DNA of 64,000 nt from positions 1-64,000 of the forward strand of contig NZ_JAIQCL010000002.1 in the NCBI RefSeq assembly GCF_020023385.1, written 5' to 3'. The number at the start of each line of letters is the position of its first letter. Position 1 is the stretch's first letter. The translations under genes and the position numbers were made by a program. This document shows positions 20,339 to 30,126 of this stretch, piece by piece. The notes under the pieces were generated by a model. It was not told where the DNA came from and searched no databases. It saw only the letters and a program-made list of their open reading frames with translations. This DNA comes from Planococcus circulans (GTDB lineage: Bacteria; Bacillota; Bacilli; Bacillales_A; Planococcaceae).

Positions 20339-20857
20339 ATGGATAATAATGATTTATTGATCAGACTGCGCTATGCGCTGGATATAAAAAACAATGACAT
20401 GGTCGAAATCTTCAAATTGGGCGGCGTTGAACTGAGCAAGGAAGAAGTGCTGAAAGTGCTGACGAAAACGCCTGAAAGCGATGAGGAGGACAATGACAGC
20501 ATCTGGGCCGAACAGGAAACCGACGATTACATCAAAGCGGACGATCATCTGTTTGAGTCGTTCTTGAATGGCTTCATCATTTTCAAACGAGGGCGTCAGG
20601 AGCCGAAAGCGGGTCAGCCAGAAGTTCCAGCGTTGACGAACGAGCGCTCCAACAACCTATTGCTGAAGAAAGTGAAAATCGCCTTGCAGCTCACCAGTGA
20701 AGATATGCTGGAGATTTGGGATTTGGCGGGTGTGACCGTATCAAGAGGCGAGCTGGGTGCATTGCTCCGGAAAGTAGGCCACAAAAACTATAAAGAATGC
20801 GGCGATCGCTACGCACGGAACTTCCTTAAGGGCTTGGCGATCAAGTATAGAAAATAA
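20339..20857 (+). CDS. DUF1456 (YehS-like) protein
   Basis: 172-aa protein made of two similar halves: NNDLLIRLRYALDIKNNDMVEIFKLGGVELSKEEV (near residues 3-37) and NNLLLKKVKIALQLTSEDMLEIWDLAGVTVSRGEL (near 104-138), each followed by a short helix ending FLNG/FLKG. That duplication is the DUF1456 signature. Function is unknown; no catalytic residues are evident. AGGAGG lies upstream of ATG 20339. Monocistronic. Confidence 0.82.
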   Translation: MDNNDLLIRLRYALDIKNNDMVEIFKLGGVELSKEEVLKVLTKTPESDEEDNDSIWAEQETDDYIKADDHLFESFLNGFIIFKRGRQEPKAGQPEVPALTNERSNNLLLKKVKIALQLTSEDMLEIWDLAGVTVSRGELGALLRKVGHKNYKECGDRYARNFLKGLAIKYRK

Positions 20858-20890
20858 TCTGGTTAACAGATCTATAAGCGGTAGGATTGA

Positions 20891-20927
20891 AAGGGTTCGG
20901 GAAGAGTTATTCCGAATCCTTTTTTTC
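20891..20927. terminator. Terminator between DUF1456 and sirC genes
   Basis: AAGGGTTCGG (20891-20900) pairs with CCGAATCCTT (20912-20921, one G-T pair), followed by a T run. It overlaps the sirC stop region, which lies on the other strand. Confidence 0.75.
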
Positions 20928-21539
20928 AGTTGCGAGCAGCTGCAATTCATGGAGAGTCTCTTGCTGAGTCTCTTCCTGCATAAACGATTCAGCAAGAAAG
21001 TTGCGCAAGTATTCTTCTTTCCGGCTTTTAGAAAGCTGTGTTTGTTTCAGGAGTTGTCTGGCTTCAAAAAGAAATTCAAGATAGTGTTCGTAGCTTTCGT
21101 CAAACTGAGTCTGCAGATCCTGCTTGATTTTTTTCGCAAGCATAGGGCTGGCGCCATTCGTTGAAACCGCGATGCTCAATTTGCCTCTTTTCAAATGAGC
21201 CGGAAAATGGATATTTCCAGACTCGGCTTCAGTGGAAGCATTGATCAGGCAGTGCGGAGGTGCAGCTTCTTTGGCGGCCGCGTTGACAACTGGATCATCG
21301 GTGGCGATGATCATCATGAAAGCCTCTTCGGCCTCTTTTGAGTCGAAGTTTTTTTGTTTCCATTGGATTTTCCCTTCTTCAGCCCACTGCTTTATTTCCG
21401 GTGCCACGGCGGGACTGATTACGGTCAGCACAGCTCCACTGTCCAGTAAAGTGTTCAGCTTCCGTTTGGCGATGCGTCCGCCGCCCACTACAATCACTTT
21501 TTTTTCTGCCAACTCAATCATGATGGGAATTACCGTCAT
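20907..21539 (-). CDS. Precorrin-2 dehydrogenase (SirC/Met8-type)
   Basis: 210-aa NAD-dependent enzyme converting precorrin-2 to sirohydrochlorin, step two of siroheme synthesis. The Rossmann motif VVGGGRIAKRK (residues 17-27), INASTE and the NGASPMLAKKIK motif are typical of the N-terminal module of Met8/CysG. Long SUMT or chelatase domains are absent, so it acts with the separate SUMT and CbiX genes 6-8 kb away. GGAGGCGGAG precedes ATG 21539. It is divergent from the sat operon. Confidence 0.9.
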   Translation of the reverse strand: MTVIPIMIELAEKKVIVVGGGRIAKRKLNTLLDSGAVLTVISPAVAPEIKQWAEEGKIQWKQKNFDSKEAEEAFMMIIATDDPVVNAAAKEAAPPHCLINASTEAESGNIHFPAHLKRGKLSIAVSTNGASPMLAKKIKQDLQTQFDESYEHYLEFLFEARQLLKQTQLSKSRKEEYLRNFLAESFMQEETQQETLHELQLLATEKKDSE

Positions 21540-21695
21540 CTTCTCCGCCTCCTTAACTCTCCTAATACTATCAAAAATATTCCTCTCTGCGTCGAACAGA
21601 AACCATTCATCAGCTAATCAAAATAATTTTACTTGCGCTAGCCATTGGCAGGGCAGCTTTCCTGGAAAAAAGTCTAAAAAAACTTAAAACATAGT

Positions 21696-21724
21696 TTGAC
21701 ACTCGGAATAGTCTATTATATACT
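21696..21724 (+). promoter_or_regulatory. Sigma-A promoter of the sat operon
   Basis: TTGACA (21696-21701), 17-nt spacer, TATACT (21719-21724), about 50 nt upstream of the SAM riboswitch. Confidence 0.75.
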
Positions 21725-21772
21725 TTGTGAAATCAAACATTTCAAACAATTCTCATTAAAATTGAATAGGCG

Positions 21773-21879
21773 TTCTTATCAAGAGAGACGGAGGGATTGG
21801 CCCTTTGATGTCTCAGCAACCCTCCTATAAGGAAACGGTGCTAACTCCAATAGGCTTCATCAGCCTAGAAGATAAGAAG
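21773..21879 (+). ncRNA. SAM-I (S-box) riboswitch, sat operon
   Basis: P1 arms TTCTTATC (21773-21780) and GATAAGAA (21871-21878) enclose the conserved S-box core: AGAGACGGAGGGA, TGGCCC, TCAGCAACC and GGTGCTAA. SAM binding is expected to favour the terminator that follows and switch off sulfate assimilation when methionine/SAM is plentiful. Confidence 0.95.
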
Positions 21880-21895
21880 ATTGTTTTGTTTTTCC

Positions 21896-21936
21896 GGACC
21901 TTCTTCTTGTCGAAGAGGGTCCTTTTCTTTTTGTTC
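21896..21936 (+). terminator. Riboswitch-controlled terminator before sat
   Basis: GGACCTTCTTC pairs with GAAGAGGGTCC (21912-21922), then TTTTCTTTTT. It is 76 nt upstream of sat. Confidence 0.88.
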
Positions 21937-22012
21937 GAACGCTTTGGAAGTTTGGTTTCAGAATGGTTCGAAATGAACAGCGCAATTCAAAACTAACCTT
22001 GGAGGTAATGAA

Positions 22013-23176
22013 ATGACTAGTAAAGCACACGGTGGAGATTTGGTAAACAGACAGGTGACAGGCACGGAAAGAGAAAAGGCCTTGAAAAATGCAGAATCGC
22101 TTTCCTCATTATTTGTTTCGGATTGGGCGATCTCAGATCTGGAACTGATCGGCATCGGAGGCTTCAGCCCATTGACCGGTTTCCTTGGACAAAAAGATTA
22201 TGAAAGTGTGGTACATACATCGCGCCTCAGCAATGGCACGGTTTGGAGCGTGCCAATTACACTGTCGGTCACCAAAGAAGAAGCGGATAGCTACCAAGTC
22301 GGCGACGAAATTGCGCTGAAAGGCGAAGACGGTGTGATTTACGGAACGCTCGCACTGAAGGAGAAATACGCTTACGACAAACGGTTGGAAGCGGAAAAAA
22401 TCTACGGAACGACGGAAGAAGCACATGCAGGCGTTAAGAAATTATACGAACGCGGCGATGTGTACCTGGCCGGACCGATCACCTTATTGAATCGCCCGGA
22501 TCACAGCGAATTCGAGGAATTCCATTTGGATCCGGTTGAAACGCGCCAGTTGTTCCAGGATCTTGGCTGGAAGACGATTGTTGGTTTCCAGACACGCAAC
22601 CCGGTGCACCGGGCACATGAGTACATCCAGAAAGCGGCATTGGAAGTGGTTGACGGATTGTTGTTGAATCCACTTGTGGGCGAAACGAAATCCGACGACA
22701 TTTCAGCGGCGGTGCGGATGGAAAGCTACCAGGTCATCTTGAAGCATTACTATCCTGCAGATCGTGCGCGCCTAGCCATCTATCCTGCAGCAATGCGCTA
22801 TGCGGGACCGAAAGAAGCGGTTCTTCACGCCATCGTCCGCAAGAACTATGGCTGCACACATTTTATCGTCGGGCGCGACCATGCCGGTGTCGGCGATTAT
22901 TACGGCACATACGAAGCGCAGGAATTCATTAGCCAGTTCGAAGACGAACTGGGCATTCAAATCTTCAAATTCGAGCATTCATTCTACTGCAATGCATGCG
23001 AAAACATGGCAACAGCCAAAACCTGCCCGCATACGGCAGAAAATCATGTTCATTTGAGCGGTACGAAAGTACGTGAATTGCTTCGCAACGGGGAGAAGCC
23101 CCCGAAACAATTTTCCCGTCCGGAAGTGGCGGATGTCCTTATCAAAGGCTTGCGGGAGACCGTAGTAAGTAACTAA
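22013..23176 (+). CDS. sat: Sulfate adenylyltransferase (ATP sulfurylase)
   Basis: 387-aa monofunctional ATP sulfurylase: sulfate + ATP to APS + PPi, the first assimilation step. The active-site motifs [11 protein letters not shown] (near 195-205) and GRDHAG (near 288) are intact, and the C-x-n-C cluster ([15 protein letters not shown]) near 330 is typical of the bacterial Sat family. GGAGGT lies 8 nt before ATG 22013. First gene of the sat-SLC13-cysC-cysQ operon under SAM riboswitch control. Confidence 0.95.
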   Translation: MTSKAHGGDLVNRQVTGTEREKALKNAESLSSLFVSDWAISDLELIGIGGFSPLTGFLGQKDYESVVHTSRLSNGTVWSVPITLSVTKEEADSYQVGDEIALKGEDGVIYGTLALKEKYAYDKRLEAEKIYGTTEEAHAGVKKLYERGDVYLAGPITLLNRPDHSEFEEFHLDPVETRQLFQDLGWKTIVGFQTRNPVHRAHEYIQKAALEVVDGLLLNPLVGETKSDDISAAVRMESYQVILKHYYPADRARLAIYPAAMRYAGPKEAVLHAIVRKNYGCTHFIVGRDHAGVGDYYGTYEAQEFISQFEDELGIQIFKFEHSFYCNACENMATAKTCPHTAENHVHLSGTKVRELLRNGEKPPKQFSRPEVADVLIKGLRETVVSN

Positions 23177-23194
23177 GTTGAAGGATGGTTGCCC

Positions 23195-24973
23195 ATGTCA
23201 GTCGAAATGATTTTTGTGCTAATTGTCATCGTTGCTATGGTCAGTGCCTTGCTGTTTGAAGTTGCCCGTCCGGATATGATCGTGTTCTCTGCATTGGTGG
23301 TTTTGCTGCTGTCAGGAATTTTAACGACAGAAGAAGCATTGCGCGGCTTTTCCAATCCGGGAATGCTGACCATTGCCTTATTGTTCATCGTTGTCGGTAC
23401 CGTACAAAAGCATGGCCTGATTGACCAGATGATGATTGGCTGGCTGAACAAGGGCAAGAGCCTGAAAGGATCATTGTTCCGTATTTTTCTTCCGCTCCCG
23501 CTATTTTCGGCTTTCTTGAATAATACGCCGATCGTTGTGACATTGACGCCCTTATTGAAGAAATGGTGTGAAGAAAGGAATATTGCACCATCCAAGGTGC
23601 TGATTCCTTTATCGTATGTAACGATTTTAGGAGGCACCATCACCTTGATGGGAACCTCGACGAACCTAGTTATTCACGGCATGCTCATCGATTATGGGCT
23701 TCCAGGATTTTCGCTGTTCCAATTGGCGATTGTCGGCATTCCCATCACCATTGTCGGCTTAATCTATTTATTTACCGTCGGCAATATGCTGTTGCCTGAA
23801 AATAAGGGGTTCAGCAAGCAGGTTGCTGAAGATTCCCGGAAATACATCGCTGAAATGAGAGTGGAAGAGGCGTTTCCATATACCGGTCAAACGGTTGAAG
23901 AAGCGAAGCTTCGTGATTTGAAGGGGCTGTACCTGATTGAAATCATTCGGGATCATGCCCGGATTTCATCGGTCAGTTCCAAAACCGTTATCCAAGCTGG
24001 AGATCGCCTGATTTTTACAGGACTTATTTCCACCATTGCCGATTTGCAAAAAAGAAAAGGGCTGACATTGAAGACGGGAACCGATCTTCAATTGGAAGAC
24101 CTGAAAAACGGCAATACACAGCTTGCGGAAGCTGTGGTTTCCCATGAATCTTCGCTGCTGTCGAAGACCATCAAGCAATCCCAATTCCGTTCACGCTATG
24201 ATGCCGGTGTTATGGCCGTTCATCGCAATAATGAGCGCATCAAAAGCAAAGTCGGCGATATCATTCTGCGGCCGGGCGATACGCTGCTGCTGCTCGCCGG
24301 AACGGGTTTTGTGGAAAAATATCAGCAGTCCAATGACTTTTATGTCGTCTCTTCCATGAAAACCCCAAAATCCCTGCAGGAAAGCCGGTTCGTGGGGTGG
24401 TTTTCATTGCTGGTGCTACTGGGCGCCATTATCCTGGTTGTTGTCGGTTGGCTGAGCATGTTCAAAGCCATGGCATTGGCAGTGCTGATTTTGCTGGTGA
24501 CCAAATCAATTTCAATGGAAGACGCTAAAAACGATGTGCAGTTTAATGTACTGCTGCTGATTGCCAGTGCATTCGGAGTTGGGGCAGCTATGACCAAAAC
24601 GGGTTTGGCACAATGGGCGGCAGACGGGCTGTTGGCAATCGGCCAGCCATTCGGCCTGCTGGCCATTCTGATTTTAGTGTATCTGCTGACCAGCATCTTT
24701 ACAGAATTGATCACCAATAGTGCGGCGGCGGTCCTGATGATTCCAATCGGCATCGAAATGGCCAGCAATCTGCAGCTTGACCCAATGGGCTTTGCCGTCA
24801 TTATCGCCATTTCCGCATCCGCCAGTTTCATCACGCCAATCGGTTATCAGACCAATTTGATCGTCTATGGACCGGGTGGCTATAAATTCACAGATTACGT
24901 CAAAGTAGGGACACCCCTTAGTATTCTAGTCATGTCGGTTACCATTGGAATCGTCTACTATTACTGGTTTTAG
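23195..24973 (+). CDS. SLC13/DASS-family anion permease with TrkA_C domains, probable sulfate uptake
   Basis: 592-aa membrane transporter: N-terminal hydrophobic half with [11 protein letters not shown] and [10 protein letters not shown] motifs of the SLC13/ArsB-NhaD superfamily, two soluble TrkA_C (RCK_C) modules near residues 210-380, then a second hydrophobic half ending in [14 protein letters not shown] 23195 is preferred (AAGGATGG upstream) over TTG 23189. Lying between sat and cysC, it probably imports sulfate. B. subtilis uses the unrelated CysP at this step. Confidence 0.85.
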   Translation: MSVEMIFVLIVIVAMVSALLFEVARPDMIVFSALVVLLLSGILTTEEALRGFSNPGMLTIALLFIVVGTVQKHGLIDQMMIGWLNKGKSLKGSLFRIFLPLPLFSAFLNNTPIVVTLTPLLKKWCEERNIAPSKVLIPLSYVTILGGTITLMGTSTNLVIHGMLIDYGLPGFSLFQLAIVGIPITIVGLIYLFTVGNMLLPENKGFSKQVAEDSRKYIAEMRVEEAFPYTGQTVEEAKLRDLKGLYLIEIIRDHARISSVSSKTVIQAGDRLIFTGLISTIADLQKRKGLTLKTGTDLQLEDLKNGNTQLAEAVVSHESSLLSKTIKQSQFRSRYDAGVMAVHRNNERIKSKVGDIILRPGDTLLLLAGTGFVEKYQQSNDFYVVSSMKTPKSLQESRFVGWFSLLVLLGAIILVVVGWLSMFKAMALAVLILLVTKSISMEDAKNDVQFNVLLLIASAFGVGAAMTKTGLAQWAADGLLAIGQPFGLLAILILVYLLTSIFTELITNSAAAVLMIPIGIEMASNLQLDPMGFAVIIAISASASFITPIGYQTNLIVYGPGGYKFTDYVKVGTPLSILVMSVTIGIVYYYWF

Positions 24974-24984
24974 GAGGAGAAAAA

Positions 24985-25587
24985 ATGAGCAAATCAACGA
25001 ATATCGTTTGGCATGAATCGAGTGTTACAAAAAAGGATAGACAGAAATTGAATAATCACAAAAGCGGGGTCCTGTGGTTTACGGGGTTATCGGGCTCAGG
25101 GAAATCGACGGTATCCGTTGCCTTGGAAAAAGAAATCCACGCACTTGGAATCCGTACCTACCTATTGGATGGGGATAATGTCCGCCACGGGTTGAATAAA
25201 AACCTGGGATTCAGTCCCGAAGACCGCACTGAAAATATCCGGCGGATCGGTGAAGTCGGAAAGCTGATGAGCGATGCCGGGGTATTGACTTTGACCGCAT
25301 TCATTTCTCCGTATCAGGAAGACCGCGATCAAGTCCGTGCGCTGCTTGAAGAAGATGAGTTTATCGAAATTTATGTGAAGTGCAGTGTGGACGCTTGTGA
25401 AGCACGCGATCCGAAAGGCCTTTATAAAAAAGCCAGAGCCGGAGAAATCAAAGGGTTTACCGGCATCGATGCACCCTATGAAGAACCGGTGAAACCTGAA
25501 ATCGTCATTGAAACCGATAAGCAGTCACTGGAAGAATCGGTTCAAGTGATTATCGATTATTTGAAGAAAACAGGCTACTTGGGCTAA
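24985..25587 (+). CDS. cysC: Adenylylsulfate (APS) kinase
   Basis: 200-aa P-loop kinase converting APS to PAPS. Walker [10 protein letters not shown] lies near residues 35-43, then [11 protein letters not shown] and the lid motif [25 protein letters not shown] lies upstream of ATG 24985. The stop codon shares one base with the cysQ start, so the two are coupled. PAPS may feed the CysH encoded downstream. Confidence 0.95.
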   Translation: MSKSTNIVWHESSVTKKDRQKLNNHKSGVLWFTGLSGSGKSTVSVALEKEIHALGIRTYLLDGDNVRHGLNKNLGFSPEDRTENIRRIGEVGKLMSDAGVLTLTAFISPYQEDRDQVRALLEEDEFIEIYVKCSVDACEARDPKGLYKKARAGEIKGFTGIDAPYEEPVKPEIVIETDKQSLEESVQVIIDYLKKTGYLG

Positions 25588-26402
25588 TGGCAAGTGGCAT
25601 TGACCTGAATCGACTGCTCGAAATCAGCCTCTCCGCAGGCCGGGAAATCATGGCGGTTTATGGACAGGAACTGACTGTTGAGGCAAAATCGGACGATTCG
25701 CCGCTGACGATTGCAGATCAGCGGTCTCACCGCGTAATTGATGCAGGACTGAAGAGCGCCTATCCGGAAATACCGGTGCTGAGCGAAGAGGGCAGTGAAA
25801 TTCCTTATGAAGAACGGAAAAACTGGAAGCGGTTTTGGCTTGTGGATCCACTCGACGGCACCAAGGAATTCATCAAACAGAACGGCGAGTTTACAGTCAA
25901 CATCGCATTAATAGAAGGAAACTATCCTGTTCTCGGCGTTATTTATGTGCCGGCGACCGATGTATTCTATTTTGGTGAAGACAATGAGGGCGCCTATAAA
26001 TTGGAAGATGCTTCTGCTGAAAGGTTTGAAAACGTTGATGTACTGCGCGAAAAAAGCATTTCCTTATCTGCTGAAAAAACGGGGGATATAACCCGGATCG
26101 TCACGAGCCGCTCCCATATGTCGGCTGAAACACATGAATTTATTGAACGGCTGAATAATGAAGGGCAATCGATTGAGCGTGTATCGGCTGGTAGCTCTCT
26201 GAAATTTTGTCTAGTGGCCGAAGGGCAGGCGGATTATTACCCGCGCTTTGCGCCGACGATGGAATGGGATACGGCTGCCGGACAAGCGATTGTCGAAGCG
26301 GCAGGCGGCCTCGTGCAATGCGCCAAAGATCAAAGCCGGTTTTCCTATAACCAGGAAAGCCTCACAAATGGCTGGTTTTTGGCATCAGGGAAGAACTCAT
26401 GA
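25587..26402 (+). CDS. cysQ: 3'(2'),5'-bisphosphate nucleotidase CysQ
   Basis: 271-aa Mg-dependent phosphatase of the inositol-monophosphatase fold that removes PAP, the inhibitory by-product of PAPS reduction. The metal-site motifs SEEGSE, DPLDGTKEFI and EWDTAAGQA are present. It starts in the TAATG junction with cysC. CysQ is better known from proteobacteria; B. subtilis uses the DHH-type NrnA for PAP. Confidence 0.9.
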   Translation: MASGIDLNRLLEISLSAGREIMAVYGQELTVEAKSDDSPLTIADQRSHRVIDAGLKSAYPEIPVLSEEGSEIPYEERKNWKRFWLVDPLDGTKEFIKQNGEFTVNIALIEGNYPVLGVIYVPATDVFYFGEDNEGAYKLEDASAERFENVDVLREKSISLSAEKTGDITRIVTSRSHMSAETHEFIERLNNEGQSIERVSAGSSLKFCLVAEGQADYYPRFAPTMEWDTAAGQAIVEAAGGLVQCAKDQSRFSYNQESLTNGWFLASGKNS

Positions 26403-26470
26403 TTTCGAAGAGCCGAGAAATGAAGAAAGAAAAATAACCCGAGTAAATAAATGATATTTTCAGAGTTTTA

Positions 26471-26499
26471 TTGACAGTTATCTTTTATTGCTTTAGTAT
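26471..26499 (+). promoter_or_regulatory. Sigma-A promoter of the cysH operon
   Basis: TTGACA (26471-26476), 17-nt spacer, TAGTAT (26494-26499), about 40 nt before the second SAM riboswitch. Confidence 0.72.
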
Positions 26500-26537
26500 T
26501 TAGACAAATCATAAAACCTAGTAAACTTATAAGGTAT

Positions 26538-26654
26538 TTCTTATCATGAGAGGTGGAGGGACTGGCCCTTTGAAGCCTCGGCAACAGCTTTAGTCTTTGA
26601 CTGGGGATAATGTGCCAATTCCAGCAGGTCCCGAACGGATCTGGAAGATAAGAA
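26538..26654 (+). ncRNA. SAM-I (S-box) riboswitch, cysH operon
   Basis: P1 arms TTCTTATC (26538-26545) and GATAAGAA (26647-26654); core elements GAGAGGTGGAGGGACTGGCCC, CTCGGCAAC and ATGTGCCAATTCC are present. It governs the PAPS-reduction, siroheme and sulfite-reduction genes independently of the sat operon. Confidence 0.94.
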
Positions 26655-26683
26655 GACAGGCTTGCTGCAATTGCGCATTGGCT

Positions 26684-26722
26684 CCCTCTCTTCTTGTTCT
26701 ATTGGAAGAGAGGGTTTTTATT
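26684..26722 (+). terminator. Riboswitch-controlled terminator before cysH
   Basis: CCCTCTCTTC pairs perfectly with GAAGAGAGGG (26705-26714), followed by TTTTTA. Confidence 0.9.
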
Positions 26723-26839
26723 TATATTTTTTGGTGGGAAATTCATTGGATTGTCCACCTGGAGCGATTTCTTCATCTCTTATTTAATAGATAAAGAAGG
26801 AGTACAAAATACAAGGTTAGTTTGAAGGAGGAAGTTAGG

Positions 26840-27553
26840 ATGAGCCACGCTGTTTCGTACGAGCAATTTACTGGAGATCCATTTAAGGACCTGGCACCGA
26901 CCGATACGCTGAAAGGTGCCGCTGATATTCTGGAATGGGCCTATGATTCCTATGGAGAGAATATTGTCTATGCCTGCAGCTTCGGAGCGGAGGGCATGGT
27001 ATTGATCGATCTTATTTCCAAGGTGAAAAGCGATGCGGAAGTGGTGTTCCTGGACACCGACGTCCACTTCGACCAAACCTATGAATTGATTGAGCGGGTC
27101 AAGAAACGCTACCCGAAATTGAACATCCGCATGAAAAAACCGGAATTGACGCTGGAGGAGCAAGCCAGCCAGTTCGGCGATGAACTGTGGAACAGCCAGC
27201 CGGATAAATGCTGCGATATCCGCAAAGTCAAACCGCTTGAACAGACCCTTTCCGGCGCACAGGCCTGGATTTCCGGCCTCAGAAGAGAGCAGTCGGCAAG
27301 CCGCAGCAAAACGGATTTCATCAATAAAGACAACCGTTTCAAATCCGTTAAGGTTTGCCCGCTGATCCACTGGACATGGGACGATGTTTGGCAGTATATC
27401 CAATTGAACGGCCTTGAATATAATATTTTGCACGACGAAGGTTATCCAAGCATCGGCTGCAAGCACTGTTCGTTTGCCGTGACAACGGATGGAGACAGCC
27501 GCGACGGAAGATGGAAAGGTTTTGCGAAAACTGAATGTGGCCTGCATACATAA
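26840..27553 (+). CDS. cysH: Phosphoadenylyl/adenylyl-sulfate reductase CysH
   Basis: 237-aa thioredoxin-dependent reductase giving sulfite from PAPS or APS. The pairs CC (KCCDIRKV) and CxxC (IGCKHCS) that bind a 4Fe-4S cluster, GLRREQS and the C-terminal ECGLH catalytic cysteine are all present. The Fe-S type can often use APS directly, so the role of upstream CysC is uncertain. ATG 26840 is set by GAAGGAGG (26824-26831), 8 nt upstream; TTG 26822 lies before that site. Confidence 0.93.
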   Translation: MSHAVSYEQFTGDPFKDLAPTDTLKGAADILEWAYDSYGENIVYACSFGAEGMVLIDLISKVKSDAEVVFLDTDVHFDQTYELIERVKKRYPKLNIRMKKPELTLEEQASQFGDELWNSQPDKCCDIRKVKPLEQTLSGAQAWISGLRREQSASRSKTDFINKDNRFKSVKVCPLIHWTWDDVWQYIQLNGLEYNILHDEGYPSIGCKHCSFAVTTDGDSRDGRWKGFAKTECGLHT

Positions 27554-27639
27554 TGTGGCCAGCAGGATGATGGAAATCAACGATCAGAAAATGGCGGAAT
27601 CTTCGTTTCTCTGGTTAAAAAAAGGAGTCTAGGAAGCTT

Positions 27640-28416
27640 ATGAAAAAAGTTTATTTAGTTGGTGCAGGTCCAGGCGACCTTGATTTGATTACAGTGAAAG
27701 GGTTGAAGGCCATTCAGAAGGCCGATGTCATCCTTTATGATCGCTTGATAAACCAGGAATTGCTGGACGAAGCGAAAGAACATGCCCAATTGATCTATTG
27801 CGGCAAAAAACCCGATAACCATTCATTGAAACAGGAAGAAATCAACGAGCTGCTGTGCCGGTTTGCGCTGCAAGGAAAAATCGTAACACGCCTGAAAGGC
27901 GGCGACCCTTTTGTTTTTGGGAGAGGTGGAGAAGAAGCGGAAGCACTGGTGGACCATAATATTCCGTTTGAAATTGTTCCGGGAATCACAGCGGGGATCG
28001 CGGCGCCAGCCTATGCAGGAATCCCGGTCACCCACCGCGATTACAGTTCGTCCGTAGCTTTTATTTCAGGGGTCAGCAAAGTCGGCGTCGATCAGGATGA
28101 ATACTGGGAACATGTCGTTAAAAGTATGGATACATTGTGCATCTATATGGGCGTCAGCAAGCTTCCGGAAATCTGCGGCCGTTTGATGCGCCATGGATTG
28201 AAACCGACGACACCGATCGCCTTGATTGAATGGGGGACGACAGAACGGCAGCGGACCGTTACTGGAACGCTTGAGGACATTGTCCGAAACGCCAAGGATT
28301 TCGAGAACCCATCGATGATCGTTGTGGGAGAAGTGGTCCGCCTGAGAGACAAATTGCAATGGTATGAGCAGCTGCAGGACGAACAGCAATTCCAGCTTGC
28401 CGCCCATGTTGGATAA
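27640..28416 (+). CDS. Uroporphyrinogen-III C-methyltransferase (SUMT)
   Basis: 258-aa SAM-dependent enzyme that methylates uroporphyrinogen III twice to precorrin-2, the entry to siroheme. Motifs VGAGPGDLDLITVKG at the N-terminus, RLKGGDPFVFGRGGEE near 86-101 and PGITAG are complete. It lacks CysG dehydrogenase/chelatase parts. Second gene of the cysH operon, supplying the siroheme that CysI needs. Confidence 0.94.
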   Translation: MKKVYLVGAGPGDLDLITVKGLKAIQKADVILYDRLINQELLDEAKEHAQLIYCGKKPDNHSLKQEEINELLCRFALQGKIVTRLKGGDPFVFGRGGEEAEALVDHNIPFEIVPGITAGIAAPAYAGIPVTHRDYSSSVAFISGVSKVGVDQDEYWEHVVKSMDTLCIYMGVSKLPEICGRLMRHGLKPTTPIALIEWGTTERQRTVTGTLEDIVRNAKDFENPSMIVVGEVVRLRDKLQWYEQLQDEQQFQLAAHVG

Positions 28417-28428
28417 GGAGATGATGAC

Positions 28429-29181
28429 ATGCAGGCTGTATTATATGTAAGCCACGGAAGCCGTGTAAAGGAAACGCGCCAGGAAGCGATGGCGTTTATG
28501 GAGCAGGTTCATTTAAAAGTTGATGTGGCTCTACATGAAACCTGCTTTTTGGAGTTGGCTAGTCCGGATATTGGCGAAGGGATCGACAGTCTAGTCGAAC
28601 AGGGCGCTACAGCGATTGCCGTCGTTCCAGTTCTGCTGTTGAGTGCCGGACATTATTACGAAGATATTCCGGATGAAGTCAAAAAATCAGTATTGCGCTA
28701 TCCCGACATCCGCTTTACGTATGGAAAACCGCTGGGCGTGCAGGACCGGCTCGTAGAGATTTTAGCCGAACGTCTACAGGAAACGGGCGTGCACCGCTTG
28801 CCTGAAGCGAAGATTCTACTGGTCGGAAGAGGCGGGAAAAGTTCGGAAATCACTCGTTCGGTTGAAGAAATTGCTGCGAAACTGGCAGTGAAAGCAAATG
28901 TACCGAACGTAGACGTCTGTTATTTGGCCGCAGCTGCCCCGTCATTTGATGAAGGATTGCAAGCTTCCATCAATTCGGGCAGCAAACAGATTTTCGTAGT
29001 CCCTTATTTATGGTTCACCGGACTTCTGGTGAAATCAATGCAGAAGAAAATCAACGGATTGTCGTCATACGAACAGCAGATTATCTTATGTGGATATTTA
29101 GGCGATCATCCATCTATGGTGGATGCCCTCGCAGAACGTGTGCTTGAAGCGCTGCAAAACGAGCAGCAGCCGGCATGGTGA
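28429..29181 (+). CDS. Sirohydrochlorin ferrochelatase (CbiX/SirB type)
   Basis: 250-aa two-repeat CbiX protein that inserts iron into sirohydrochlorin. The N-terminal half has the metal/tetrapyrrole motif YVSHGSR and a second histidine in LLLSAGHYYEDIP; the C-terminal half (LLVGRGGKSSE) keeps the fold but lacks the histidine. 12 nt after SUMT; GGAG before ATG 28429. The chelated metal is inferred to be iron from the neighbouring sulfite reductase. Confidence 0.9.
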   Translation: MQAVLYVSHGSRVKETRQEAMAFMEQVHLKVDVALHETCFLELASPDIGEGIDSLVEQGATAIAVVPVLLLSAGHYYEDIPDEVKKSVLRYPDIRFTYGKPLGVQDRLVEILAERLQETGVHRLPEAKILLVGRGGKSSEITRSVEEIAAKLAVKANVPNVDVCYLAAAAPSFDEGLQASINSGSKQIFVVPYLWFTGLLVKSMQKKINGLSSYEQQIILCGYLGDHPSMVDALAERVLEALQNEQQPAW

Positions 29182-29203
29182 ACGACGGAAGGAGAGATTG
29201 GAT

Positions 29204-30013
29204 ATGAATGGATTGGCCGGAAAGAAAATAGGTGTGGCAGCCGTACGTGCCGCAAAAGAAATCAGCCTGCTCATTGAAAAGCAGTCCGGCACTCCTGTCA
29301 TTCTCCCGATTCAGGGAAGGCAGAGGCTAAACGAAGACATCAGCGCACAGAACATCACGGATTTTTTAGCCGAATCTTTTGACTGGGCCATCTTCACAAC
29401 CGGCATCGGAGCACGAACATTAACGGATTCAGCTGAAAACATCGGTCTGCAATCACGTTATCTCGATAAGCTGAAGGAAACAAAACTGGCCGTTCGCGGC
29501 AGCAAAACGATGAAATGGATCAAAGAACATGGTCTGGAGCCGATCCATGTTTCAGAAGATGGAACAATGGACAATCTATTAGCAGCGTTAGATGAAGAGT
29601 ATAAAGGCAAAAGCCCACAGCGGATCTTCTTGCAGGCCTATGACCAGGACGATGATAAGCTGAAAAGCATATTGGAAGAAAATGGCCATACCGTCTACTT
29701 ATCCCGCCCTTATTCCTACGAAAAACCAGACGCTCTCGTAGTGGACCAGTTGAAGCAATCCATTATCGAACAGTCCTTGGATGCCATTGTCTTCACCAGT
29801 AAAACGCAAGTCAGGAATATATTCGCTGACCCAGCTCAAAGCACGCAGCTGATCAAGGCTTTCAATGACCAGGTGCTGGCAGTAGCTGTCGGCAAAGTCA
29901 CCGCCAAGGAACTCGAAAGCAATGGCATCAAACAAGTGCTGCAGCCTGAACACCAAAAGATGGGGGCGATGATTGTAGCGATTGACCATCATTACCGCCA
30001 GCAGCCTGTGTGA
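29204..30013 (+). CDS. Uroporphyrinogen-III synthase-like protein (HemD domain)
   Basis: 269-aa protein of the HemD fold. HemD cyclises hydroxymethylbilane to uroporphyrinogen III. It begins LAGKKIGVAAVRAAKE and has the two-lobed pattern (IFTTGIGARTL; IVFTSKTQVRNIF near 190). Homology is weak by eye, as usual for HemD. ATG 29204 with GAAGGAGAG upstream; it follows cbiX by 22 nt. If active, it gives the siroheme branch its own supply of the precursor, separate from the heme operon. Confidence 0.78.
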   Translation: MNGLAGKKIGVAAVRAAKEISLLIEKQSGTPVILPIQGRQRLNEDISAQNITDFLAESFDWAIFTTGIGARTLTDSAENIGLQSRYLDKLKETKLAVRGSKTMKWIKEHGLEPIHVSEDGTMDNLLAALDEEYKGKSPQRIFLQAYDQDDDKLKSILEENGHTVYLSRPYSYEKPDALVVDQLKQSIIEQSLDAIVFTSKTQVRNIFADPAQSTQLIKAFNDQVLAVAVGKVTAKELESNGIKQVLQPEHQKMGAMIVAIDHHYRQQPV

Positions 30014-30126
30014 AGGTAGACACCATAGATTGATGAGTGTTTGCTTCATCTCTTAATTAAGTAAACAGCAATTTATCTTATATTTGTTTCTAACTGCACA
30101 ACTCTTAGAAGAAAGAGCGAAGGGGG

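Noticed and set aside
26780-27580. 266-codon minus-strand frame
   Set aside because: Antisense to cysH; its open length follows from codon bias.
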